Positions 9,293-16,638 of a DNA stretch of 64,000 bases are shown here, piece after piece. Numbering within the stretch: the first letter of the stretch is position 1; each line of letters opens with the position of its first letter. The translations under genes were made by a program, and so were the position numbers. Source of the stretch: G965199725 sp965199725 (GTDB taxonomy: Bacteria > Pseudomonadota > Gammaproteobacteria > Nitrosococcales > Methylophagaceae); contig OZ241321.1 of the NCBI GenBank assembly GCA_965199725.1, forward strand, positions 186,001 to 250,000, given 5' to 3'. Under the pieces are notes generated by a model, which did not search any database, was not told the DNA's origin, and worked only from the letters and a program-made list of their open reading frames with translations.

Positions 9293-10114
9293 TTACTTGA
9301 CTTCCACATGGCTGATATCGGCCACGCCAGGGTGACCCGGGTAGTTAATTGTCAGTACTCTCAGCGCATCGTTTGATAATTTTTCAAGTCCTAAAATTTT
9401 GTAGGCTTTTGCCATAATAATTAGTGCATCAGGGGTGGCTGACGTACGCGAATAATTTTCAATGACGTATTTGCCACGATTAGCTGCTGCAATATAAGCA
9501 CCTCGCCGAAGGTAATATTGCGCTACATTAATTTCATGCTGTGCTAAGCGGTTACGTAGATATACAATGCGTTGGGCAGCATCCTCACTATATTTGCTGT
9601 CTGGGTAGCGCTCAACCAGTAAAGCAAAATCTTTGAGCGCGAAACGTGCTGAGCCTGGATCACGTTGCGATTCATCACGGGGAATATATTTCTCAAAAAA
9701 ACCAATATCACGGGTAAAATTAATTAAGCCACGCAGATAAATAGCGTAACTCATATTAACGTTAAGCGGATAGACACGTATGAAACGGTCAATAGTGGCT
9801 AACGCCAGTTCTGGATCATCTGATTTATAGTAAGCGTAGGCTGATTCAAGCAGGGCTTGCTGAGCATAGTGACCAAAGGGAAAATGCGCTTCAAGTTGAC
9901 TATAGTATTGTAGCGCCGTTGAATAGTCTTCAAGAATAAGCGCTGATTTTGCTTCAGAATAAATCCGTTCTACAGGCCAGGTATCGTCAGCAACCCCCTC
10001 TTCTTTAGAAAAAAATGCACATCCGGATAGTGTAAGCAGACTGATTGTTACGAATACATAACAAAGGTTTGCATAATGTCTGTATGTTAAGTTTGTTAAT
10101 GGCATATGCGACAA
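9293..10114 (-). CDS. bamD: Outer membrane assembly lipoprotein BamD
   Basis: BamD is an essential lipoprotein of the BAM complex that inserts beta-barrel proteins in the outer membrane. The 273-residue product has a signal peptide ending in the lipobox LSGC, with the acylated cysteine at residue 32. It is followed by tetratricopeptide-like repeats, for example LILEDYSTALQYYSQLE and YAQQALLESAYAYYKSD. It is convergent with glnB. Its promoter must lie in the repeat-rich island at 10115-11373, because the next gene upstream on this strand is more than 1.2 kb away. Confidence 0.92.
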   Translation of the reverse strand: MSHMPLTNLTYRHYANLCYVFVTISLLTLSGCAFFSKEEGVADDTWPVERIYSEAKSALILEDYSTALQYYSQLEAHFPFGHYAQQALLESAYAYYKSDDPELALATIDRFIRVYPLNVNMSYAIYLRGLINFTRDIGFFEKYIPRDESQRDPGSARFALKDFALLVERYPDSKYSEDAAQRIVYLRNRLAQHEINVAQYYLRRGAYIAAANRGKYVIENYSRTSATPDALIIMAKAYKILGLEKLSNDALRVLTINYPGHPGVADISHVEVK

Positions 10115-10151
10115 TTATAACCCATGTTAATGTAAAAATACGCCTTTTATC

Positions 10152-10466
10152 AGCCCCTAAAACACACATATTTAGGGGTACTAAGGTAAGGGTCAGGTTA
10201 AAACAACGCCTTAAATCGCCGCTCAGGCGGTTGGTTGGTTACCTTAAGCCCGCAAACTTAAGCAAAACACTGTAATCAATAACCGTAGGTTATCCTTGAT
10301 GCTTGATGTGTCTGTCAGCTGTAAGCTGATCAGATACATAACCAACGTTTTGCTTAATCTACTTACCTTAATCAACTTAGCCTGTTTTAATTAACAGGTA
10401 GCTACATAGCTGTAATAGCTATGATCACGCTGACCAATCGTGACAGGTTTGCATATCGTTAAAGGT
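10152..10466. repeat. 315-bp structured direct repeat, copy A
   Basis: This segment is identical, base for base, to 11017-11331 (constant offset of 865). It is full of perfect short inverted repeats: CCCCTAAA/TTTAGGGG (10154-10178), AAGGTAA/TTACCTT (10183-10245) enclosing CCGC/GCGG, an 11-bp pair TTAAGCAAAAC/GTTTTGCTTAA (10258-10357) enclosing ATAACC/GGTTAT and a 12-bp interrupted stem (10308-10337). Then come CCTGTT/AACAGG (10381-10398), CATAGCT/AGCTATG (10405-10423) and TCACG/CGTGA (10425-10443). It does not code for protein and matches no RNA class I know. It lies just upstream of bamD. Confidence 0.95.
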
Positions 10467-10468
10467 GT

Positions 10469-10541
10469 ACGGCCTTTATGTTCATTAGCCACGCGCTACA
10501 ATAGCCACACGCTTGCGCGTGGCTATTTAGACATAAACCGT
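10469..10541. other. Long hairpin beside repeat copy A
   Basis: The perfect 9-bp inverted repeat AATAGCCAC/GTGGCTATT (10500-10508 with 10519-10527) sits inside a second pair, ACGG-CC-TTTATGT (10469-10481) with ACATAAACCGT (10531-10541), which has a two-base bulge. The whole can fold as one extended hairpin starting 2 bases after copy A. It lies downstream of the small minus-strand gene at 10558-10749, so it could act as its terminator, but neither strand has a long T run. Confidence 0.6.
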
Positions 10542-10557
10542 ATTATGCGAGCCTTGT

Positions 10558-10749
10558 TTAATTTCTAATGCCTTTCACTGCTTGCAAGCACTCAGCATAG
10601 AGATCAAGAAACTTATCTTTGTAATCTGTTTGTGCTTCTGATGTACTTTTATTCCATCCAAGATGGGTTGTACCCGCAATTTTTTGTGCTATTTCATAAG
10701 CAACTCTTTCTTGGCAATCAGTTTTTATGGTTACTTCTTCAGTCGTCAT
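10558..10749 (-). CDS. Small hypothetical protein between the 315-bp repeats
   Basis: The frame encodes 63 residues, starting MTTEEVTIKTD. The composition is normal and helix-rich, with the middle ERVAYEIAQKIAG and the C-terminal LYAECLQAVKGI. An AGAGG sequence 6 bases before the ATG is a good ribosome binding site, which supports a real gene. The pattern of an ERVAYE helix followed by a tyrosine- and cysteine-containing LYxxCLxAV helix resembles small phage or accessory-region proteins that I recall without a known function. The gene lies wholly between the two identical repeats and may belong to the same element. Confidence 0.6.
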   Translation of the reverse strand: MTTEEVTIKTDCQERVAYEIAQKIAGTTHLGWNKSTSEAQTDYKDKFLDLYAECLQAVKGIRN

Positions 10750-10781
10750 GATTAACCTCTATGGCTAGTTAAAAAATATTT

Positions 10782-10800
10782 GGGTTCTCTATTGAGACCC
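10782..10800 (-). terminator. Terminator-like hairpin upstream of the 63-residue ORF
   Basis: On the minus strand, GGGTCTC-aata-GAGAACCC (one bulged base) is followed by AAATATTTTTT, which looks like an intrinsic terminator. It lies 33 bases upstream of the small ORF. It could end a transcript that enters from copy B or act as an attenuator for the ORF. This is inferred from base pairing alone. Confidence 0.45.
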
Positions 10801-10862
10801 GAACTTATTAAGCCCCCAAGATTAAAAACCAAATGTCGCGCCTACAGTAATACCCGACATTT

Positions 10863-10960
10863 GTGCCATTTTGGCACTATAATTATTTTACCTTCTAACT
10901 GCGGTACACTGCAACAAGATACGCCAACGCGCCCAAGCGTAGTCCCCGAAGCGTAGGCAG
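10863..10960. repeat. Two perfect inverted repeats between the 315-bp copies
   Basis: GTGCCA/TGGCAC with a 3-base loop lies at 10863-10877. GATACGCCAAC/GTTGGCGTATC, 11 bp and perfect, lies at 10918-10928 and 10950-10960, with a 21-base spacer that contains AGCGTAG twice (as AAGCGTAG and AAGCGTAGG). These add to the dense palindromic character of the island. Roles as protein binding sites, RNA stems or ends of a small mobile unit are all open. Confidence 0.7.
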
Positions 10961-11016
10961 TTGGCGTATCAATAACCTTATCAGCTCCTTGCAAGCGCGC
11001 AACACCTTACGCAGAT

Positions 11017-11331
11017 AGCCCCTAAAACACACATATTTAGGGGTACTAAGGTAAGGGTCAGGTTAAAACAACGCCTTAAATCGCCGCTCAGGCGGTTGGT
11101 TGGTTACCTTAAGCCCGCAAACTTAAGCAAAACACTGTAATCAATAACCGTAGGTTATCCTTGATGCTTGATGTGTCTGTCAGCTGTAAGCTGATCAGAT
11201 ACATAACCAACGTTTTGCTTAATCTACTTACCTTAATCAACTTAGCCTGTTTTAATTAACAGGTAGCTACATAGCTGTAATAGCTATGATCACGCTGACC
11301 AATCGTGACAGGTTTGCATATCGTTAAAGGT
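11017..11331. repeat. 315-bp structured direct repeat, copy B
   Basis: This is the second identical copy of 10152-10466, in the same orientation. Identity begins exactly at AGCCCCTAAA and ends at TTAAAGGT; the flanking bases differ on both sides. All stems listed for copy A are at positions 865 higher. It is followed by a separate 6-bp hairpin CATAAT/ATTATG (11335-11350) and then the 3' end of the cyclase gene. Perfect identity of non-coding DNA suggests a recent duplication, gene conversion or strong constraint. Confidence 0.95.
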
Positions 11332-11373
11332 TCGCATAATGTATATTATGTTAAATTAGTTAGTGAGTGTTTC

Positions 11374-12510
11374 TTAGCTATTTTTGTATAAAACAACCTG
11401 ATCTCTACCTAATTTTTTAGCTTTGTACAATGCTGCATCAGCCATTTTTATCATTTCAGATGGTTGTTTAAAATTATCTGATCTGTCTGAATGTATCACT
11501 CCAAATGATGCTGTTATCTTTGGCAAAGATACGCTATCACATTGCATGGTAAAGTCGCGCAATTTATGACAGAAATCTGTTGCTCTTTTCATGACCTGTT
11601 CCTGTGTGACTGTTTCCATAATAATCATAAATTCTTCACCGCCGTAACGACATATTATATCTTCTTCACGGAAAAAGTTAGTCGCTACCTTGGCAAATTC
11701 AGACAGCACAATATCACCAGCAGCATGTCCGTAGGCATCATTGATTTTTTTGAAATGATCAATATCAATCATAATAACGCCAATGCCATCACCCGAGCGA
11801 GCAGATTTAGCGATACTGCTTTTCATGCATTCTTCCATATAGCGGCGATTGTATAACGAGGTTAAAGGATCACGGATAGATTGATTTTGCAACGTTTTAC
11901 GTAATTTTAAGCTTGCAAACGATGACGATAAATTGTCGGCAACTATTTTTACTAATTTTTGGCATGAATCAAAATAATGCTGTTTTGCTTCATCTGTCTC
12001 AAATATCATGTCACCAAAATATTCTATGTGTAATGCACCTAAGGTGTCATTTTGAACAATAACAGGTGTACATATATAACTGTTGACATCGTCTTCAACA
12101 TGGTTACATTTAACCCTGTAATAATCATCTAAACTAATGTGACTCTTAATTCGCCGTAATGCCCAGCAATCTTCATGAGTAATGATATTTGCGCTTTTAA
12201 TTGATTGACTACCCCATGTTACGGCTGATTCAGCTAATATTTTCTCGTCATTAAATAAATACAATCCGCCTACCCATTGGGGAAACATTTTGCTTATATA
12301 GTGACGGATGACTGGGTGAGCTTCTGCCAGAGAGAGGCATGACTGTAAATACATGCTAAATTCATGTACTAATTCCATTTCTTTATTATACCTATTTATT
12401 TCTTTCCTTAGCATGGCTAATTCACTCTTTAAAGCCATTAGTTCATTATTCTCCTGATTCTCCTGTTGTATAATGACATTTTTATTTAGGTTGTTATTCT
12501 TTTTGTTCAT
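11374..12510 (-). CDS. Diguanylate cyclase with N-terminal GAF-type sensor domain
   Basis: The predicted enzyme makes cyclic di-GMP from two GTP. From the ATG at 12510 it has 378 residues: a short coiled-coil (about 10-45, rich in E, L and K), a GAF-like domain (about 50-205) and a C-terminal GGDEF domain. The active site is intact as RYGGEEF. An inhibitory site REED lies exactly five residues before GGEEF, so product inhibition is expected. There is no membrane segment. A GTAGG lies before the ATG at 12510; the frame also allows a start at 12534, but no ribosome binding site is seen there. What the GAF domain binds is unknown. Confidence 0.9.
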   Translation of the reverse strand: MNKKNNNLNKNVIIQQENQENNELMALKSELAMLRKEINRYNKEMELVHEFSMYLQSCLSLAEAHPVIRHYISKMFPQWVGGLYLFNDEKILAESAVTWGSQSIKSANIITHEDCWALRRIKSHISLDDYYRVKCNHVEDDVNSYICTPVIVQNDTLGALHIEYFGDMIFETDEAKQHYFDSCQKLVKIVADNLSSSFASLKLRKTLQNQSIRDPLTSLYNRRYMEECMKSSIAKSARSGDGIGVIMIDIDHFKKINDAYGHAAGDIVLSEFAKVATNFFREEDIICRYGGEEFMIIMETVTQEQVMKRATDFCHKLRDFTMQCDSVSLPKITASFGVIHSDRSDNFKQPSEMIKMADAALYKAKKLGRDQVVLYKNS

Positions 12511-12709
12511 GCCTACATAATAAGCAATTACCATGCCAGTAATATAACTACTTGTATTTTGATAATTTTTATTAATTTATGCCCTATAACTGCCTTGTTA
12601 ATAGTCGCAAAGTGACAAGCTTTATACAATTACGCTGGGCGTTCTTTGTTACAATCCCTAAACGCTCTGTTACATATTGGGTATTTGACTACTTAAAAAG
12701 AAGTACAAA

Positions 12710-13735
12710 ATGGATACATTGACACAGGCAGCCTTGGGGGCGACGGTTGGTGCATTGATTGCAGGTAAGCACGCGCCAAGAAAAGCGCTGCTTTGGGGAG
12801 CAGTTGTAGCGACGTTACCTGACCTAGATGTCTTTATACCCTATGACAATGATCTGGATAACTTTACCTTACACCGTAGTTGGTCACATTCGTGGCTTAT
12901 GCAGTCACTTATTGCTCCCTTGCTGGCGTTATTATGTTACCGAACGGTCCCTAATAGCTTTTCTTATAAGTCATGGTTTTGGTTGATTTGGTTAGCGCTT
13001 GCTACCCATAGTGGGCTGGATGCTTTAACCGTTTATGGTACCCAGCTATTCTGGCCAATAAATAGTCCTCCAGTATCCAATGGCACCATTTTTATTATTG
13101 ATCCTATGTACACCTTACCGCTTTTATGTGGTGTTATAACTATTGCTATTTGGCCTGATAGTGGTGGTTCACGTATCTGGCTACATAATGGCTTTTTGAT
13201 TAGCTGTTGCTATTTGTTATGGGCATTAGGGGTGCAAAATATAATGTATCAGCAGGCAAGATTGGCACTGTTACAACAAGGTATTAGAGCGGACAAGGTA
13301 CTGGTTATTGCTACCCCCTTTAATACCCTGCTCTGGCGTGTAGTAGCGCTAAATAAATATAATTACTATGAAGGTTTTCGCTCAATATTTGATGATGCTA
13401 ATTATATTCACTTTACTCGTTATAGCCGTATGACACAGCTACAAAAACGATTATCAAATGACCAATTTGTCGAGAGACTGGCTTGGTTTACTGATGATTT
13501 TTATGCCTTAAAACAGGCTGATCAAACGATTATCATGTCTGATTTAAGAATGGGGCTGGCATCGCACTACGTATTTAGCTTTTTGCTGGCAGAAAAGCAA
13601 AAGCAAAATTGGGTCAGCCTTGAAAAACCTGAACACATCAAGAGCGAAAGGCAACGATCAGTAAAACAGTTATTACTTGCTATGTGGCATAGAATCTGGC
13701 AGCAGCGGTCAACTCCCTTGCCAACAGTCAATTAA
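12710..13735 (+). CDS. Inner-membrane metal-dependent hydrolase, YbcI/YdjM type (DUF457)
   Basis: The 341-residue protein begins MDTLTQAALGATVGALI and has the family's metal-ligand pattern PDLDVF, HRSWSHS and, further on, THSGLDALT. Several hydrophobic segments fill the first 190 residues (for example around 85-105 and 120-180), followed by a soluble C-terminal part. The family is annotated as membrane-bound metal-dependent hydrolase, but substrates are not known. The 3' end overlaps the convergent thiDE gene by 27 bases. Confidence 0.85.
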   Translation: MDTLTQAALGATVGALIAGKHAPRKALLWGAVVATLPDLDVFIPYDNDLDNFTLHRSWSHSWLMQSLIAPLLALLCYRTVPNSFSYKSWFWLIWLALATHSGLDALTVYGTQLFWPINSPPVSNGTIFIIDPMYTLPLLCGVITIAIWPDSGGSRIWLHNGFLISCCYLLWALGVQNIMYQQARLALLQQGIRADKVLVIATPFNTLLWRVVALNKYNYYEGFRSIFDDANYIHFTRYSRMTQLQKRLSNDQFVERLAWFTDDFYALKQADQTIIMSDLRMGLASHYVFSFLLAEKQKQNWVSLEKPEHIKSERQRSVKQLLLAMWHRIWQQRSTPLPTVN

Positions 13736-15166
13736 TGCTTGCGTTGCCTTTTTATAATCGTACGCTTTTGTAATGGCTGAAATCATTGCTATCCCCCCAA
13801 CTCCAGTTTGCTTTAATAATGTTGCTCGTGCTTGATTGATGCCGCCAATAGCAACTAATGGATATGCATCACCTAAAAGACGTGCCCATATTGTTACTTC
13901 ATCAATACCTTGTGGTGAAAATGACATCTGTTTACTCGTTGTTGCAAACACCGGGCCAAATGCAATATAGCTTGGTTTAATTGTAAGTGTACGCGCTAGT
14001 TCCCAGTATGAGTGGGTCGATACCCCAAGCCGCAAACCCGCTTGTTCAATTTTGCGTAAATCAGCATGGTTAAGGTCATTCTGACCTAAGTGTACACCAT
14101 AGGCATTGTAATTGATTGCCATCTGCCAGTAATCATTGATAAATAACTTAGCAGACCGACGGCAAAATTTGACTGCTTTGTTAACTTCTTGCTGTATTTG
14201 TTTGCCTGACTTATCTTTGATGCGTAGTTGGATAGTATTGATACCTTCCTTTACTAATTTGCCTACCCAGTTACTAGTATCAACTACTGGATAAATACCT
14301 AATTTTTGTGGACAGTTTGCAAAGTTAAATTGATTACCAATCAAGCTGTGGTTGTAACATAGTTTTGGCAAATCCTGTAACTGCAATTTAAATATATCGT
14401 GCTTAAATACATGGTAGCAACCAAGCTTTTCAGCCTGTTTGATGCCTCTGTTTAAATGGGCTCTGGCTAAAACATAAGCATCATGCATGTCCTTACCCAG
14501 CGCGAGACGGCTTGCTATACTGGAAGCTAATATGCAACCCGTGCCACGCACGTTGCCAGATTGTTTTTTTTGGTAACAATAGAACGGTTTATCGCCATCA
14601 TCAAAATAATCAGTTGCCCATGACGAATCAGCATGTCCACCTTTGACCAAGCAGGCGTTAAGCCCCTTTGACAACAATTTTCGTGTGATTGATGCAAAGT
14701 CGTTCAAGGCCACTTTGTCTGCCTGCATCAATATGGCTAGTTCGGGTAAATTAGGCATCAGTAATGTTATTTTTGTCAGCAGCGTTTGCATAATAAATGC
14801 TGGTAAATCAATGTCTGACCCTTGCCCCCCATATGTAGCATTAAACACTGGATCAAAAATTACTGGCACATCATGCTTGTCAATAATATCGCTGATACAC
14901 ATCGCAATAGCAATATTGGGGATGAAACCGATTTTAATAGCAGCAATAGCAAAGTCTGTGACGCAGGATTGGTATTGGCCAATAAATTGTTCTTTGCTGA
15001 GCGCGCCCTTACGTGTTAAGCCTTGACTTGTTTGTTCTGTTAGAGAGGTAATGAGTGGCACAGGGTGACATCCATGTGTGGTCACAGTTTGAGTATCTGC
15101 TGTAATGCCAGACATACCTTGCGGATCTAATCCGCCAATTAACAAAATAGCTGGTTTACAGCTCAC
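13709..15166 (-). CDS. thiDE: Bifunctional HMP-phosphate kinase / thiamine-phosphate synthase (ThiD-ThiE fusion)
   Basis: One 485-residue chain joins two thiamine enzymes. Residues about 1-260 are ThiD (N-terminal GGLDPQGMSGITADTQT, the kinase motif VRGTGCILAS), which phosphorylates the HMP pyrimidine. Residues about 280-485 are ThiE (LRIKDKSGKQ, DYWQMAINYNAYGVHLGQND, FGPVFATTSK, AIGGIN), which joins it to the thiazole phosphate. The fusion occurs in several gammaproteobacteria. It is the last gene of the thi operon and overlaps the alcohol dehydrogenase gene upstream by 11 bases, so it is probably still cotranscribed despite the inserted genes. Confidence 0.94.
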   Translation of the reverse strand: MSCKPAILLIGGLDPQGMSGITADTQTVTTHGCHPVPLITSLTEQTSQGLTRKGALSKEQFIGQYQSCVTDFAIAAIKIGFIPNIAIAMCISDIIDKHDVPVIFDPVFNATYGGQGSDIDLPAFIMQTLLTKITLLMPNLPELAILMQADKVALNDFASITRKLLSKGLNACLVKGGHADSSWATDYFDDGDKPFYCYQKKQSGNVRGTGCILASSIASRLALGKDMHDAYVLARAHLNRGIKQAEKLGCYHVFKHDIFKLQLQDLPKLCYNHSLIGNQFNFANCPQKLGIYPVVDTSNWVGKLVKEGINTIQLRIKDKSGKQIQQEVNKAVKFCRRSAKLFINDYWQMAINYNAYGVHLGQNDLNHADLRKIEQAGLRLGVSTHSYWELARTLTIKPSYIAFGPVFATTSKQMSFSPQGIDEVTIWARLLGDAYPLVAIGGINQARATLLKQTGVGGIAMISAITKAYDYKKATQALIDCWQGS

Positions 15167-16211
15167 GTTGACTTAAAACCTTTATAAAAATATCTTTATT
15201 AATATTTACAGGATGATTAGATAGCCTTTCTATATTAACTTCTTGTATCAAATCTTGTGTCCATTTATGATCTATATATGACTTTAATTCTAATTGCTTT
15301 AAAATTTTATCCATATAAGCGCTTAATTGATTGCAATCGTCTAAATTTAATATTTTAGCTATTTCATACATATCTTTATTTATTGATTGTCCACCAAAAT
15401 CATTATGATATTTTAATATATAATTCATCATTATGCCTACTGCTTCACCATGAGAAATATTATGGTGCGAAGTAAGATAATAAGAAAAAGCATGAGGAGC
15501 AGTCGTTCTAGTAATATTGATAGCCTTACCAGCATAATTAGCTGCTTTTGCCATAGCAAATCTGTTATAATTATTAGGTTCAAGCACAGAAGTAATCATG
15601 AATTTAGATATAAGCTGTAAAGATTTAGTGGCAAATCGACGACTTGTTGAATTAGCACTGATAGACCAATAAGACTCTATAGAATGGCATAGAGCGTCTA
15701 TTGCAGTATAAGCAGCTACCCTTTTTGGCATAGTCATTACAAAATTATAGTCTAACAAAAACGTATCGGGCTGTATTTGTTCTGTGTCAATAGAATATTT
15801 TATTTTATCTATATAAACAGCAGCAAACCCTGTTGTTTCAGCTCCTGAACCAGAAGTGGTAGGAATTGCTAAAACTTTACAAGACTTACTAGTAAAAAAA
15901 TGTTTGCTGGTAATAAGTTGGCGATATTTACTGGAATGATAATTTGCCAAAATAGATATTAACTTTGCAATATCTAAAGTTGTACCTCCGCCTATGGCAA
16001 CAATTAAATCAGGCTTATATTTTAGATAACAGCTTACCCCTAATTGTACATCTTCAATTTTTGGATTAATTGAAAAGTCAGAAAATATATAGCTACTCTT
16101 TGAAATAGTTTTTTTGAAAATAGGTATATTAGCCCATCTCTTTATTGCAGTTTTTCTGGTTACTAAAAAAATAGAATCACTGGAGTCAATTAGGTCACTC
16201 GATGTTTTCAC
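15156..16211 (-). CDS. Iron-type alcohol dehydrogenase, phosphonoacetaldehyde reductase-like
   Basis: The 351-residue protein is a group III alcohol dehydrogenase: NAD-binding AIGGGTTLDIAK, then IPTTSGSGAETTGFA, and metal ligands in DALCHSIESYWS and in the HAFSYYLTSHHNISHGEA segment. The stretch AINITRTTAPHAFSYYLTSH is close to what I recall for phosphonoacetaldehyde reductases, which make 2-hydroxyethylphosphonate. That substrate is inferred from family resemblance. The gene overlaps the cytidylyltransferase-like gene by 17 bases and thiDE by 11. Its DNA is clearly more A/T-rich than the thi genes around it, which suggests transfer. Other aldehyde substrates are possible. Confidence 0.75.
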   Translation of the reverse strand: MKTSSDLIDSSDSIFLVTRKTAIKRWANIPIFKKTISKSSYIFSDFSINPKIEDVQLGVSCYLKYKPDLIVAIGGGTTLDIAKLISILANYHSSKYRQLITSKHFFTSKSCKVLAIPTTSGSGAETTGFAAVYIDKIKYSIDTEQIQPDTFLLDYNFVMTMPKRVAAYTAIDALCHSIESYWSISANSTSRRFATKSLQLISKFMITSVLEPNNYNRFAMAKAANYAGKAINITRTTAPHAFSYYLTSHHNISHGEAVGIMMNYILKYHNDFGGQSINKDMYEIAKILNLDDCNQLSAYMDKILKQLELKSYIDHKWTQDLIQEVNIERLSNHPVNINKDIFIKVLSQREL

Positions 16212-16617
16212 TATTCAAATACTTATAAATTTTTGTAGATGAAATACCCTTAGTATAAGGTATTTCTATTAACTGCCCCCCCCAAGTAGTGATAATATTT
16301 TTGACTTGCTCTCTAGTCTTTGATTGGATACCTGTACGCCAATCATCGCCATGAACTACATAATCTGGCTTTATTTTTTTAAGATTATTAGTATAGTCTA
16401 AAGTGTATTGCGGGATAACATTGCTTACATTTTTTAAGCTACAAATTATTTTTTCTCGTTGCTGATAATCCATATAGGGAACCCGCTTATAAGATGTAAT
16501 TGCCTCATCTGTCAATAACCCAATTGTGATTTCACCATATTTTTTAGCTTCATTTAAGATATTGATATGACCTGGGTGAATAATATCAGCTGCCATGGCG
16601 ACGTAAACTATTTTCAT
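16195..16617 (-). CDS. Stand-alone cytidylyltransferase-like protein (PEP mutase-associated type)
   Basis: The 140-residue protein is a complete small nucleotidyltransferase domain with the HPGH active-site motif near residue 16 and the ISSTK motif near the end. Phrases such as LLTDEAITSYKRVPYM, VVHGDDWRTGIQ and EIPYTKGISSTK closely match the N-terminal domain that in many bacteria is fused to phosphoenolpyruvate mutase, the entry enzyme of phosphonate synthesis. Here the chain stops about ten residues after that domain and no mutase follows. It may activate a phosphonate or a phosphorylated alcohol with CTP. The true substrate is unknown. Confidence 0.8.
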   Translation of the reverse strand: MKIVYVAMAADIIHPGHINILNEAKKYGEITIGLLTDEAITSYKRVPYMDYQQREKIICSLKNVSNVIPQYTLDYTNNLKKIKPDYVVHGDDWRTGIQSKTREQVKNIITTWGGQLIEIPYTKGISSTKIYKYLNSENIE

Positions 16618-16638
16618 TTTAAACTGTTAATGTTTACC

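Noticed and set aside
10152..10466. Repeat as a known RNA (tmRNA, RNase P, 6S) or a CsrB-like sponge
   Set aside because: None of the conserved segments of tmRNA, RNase P or 6S is present on either strand, and GGA motifs in loops are too few for CsrB.
10152..11331. CRISPR array or integron cassette sites
   Set aside because: There are only two long copies 550 bp apart, with no short regular spacers, no cas genes, and the 11-bp inverted repeat does not fit the attC core.
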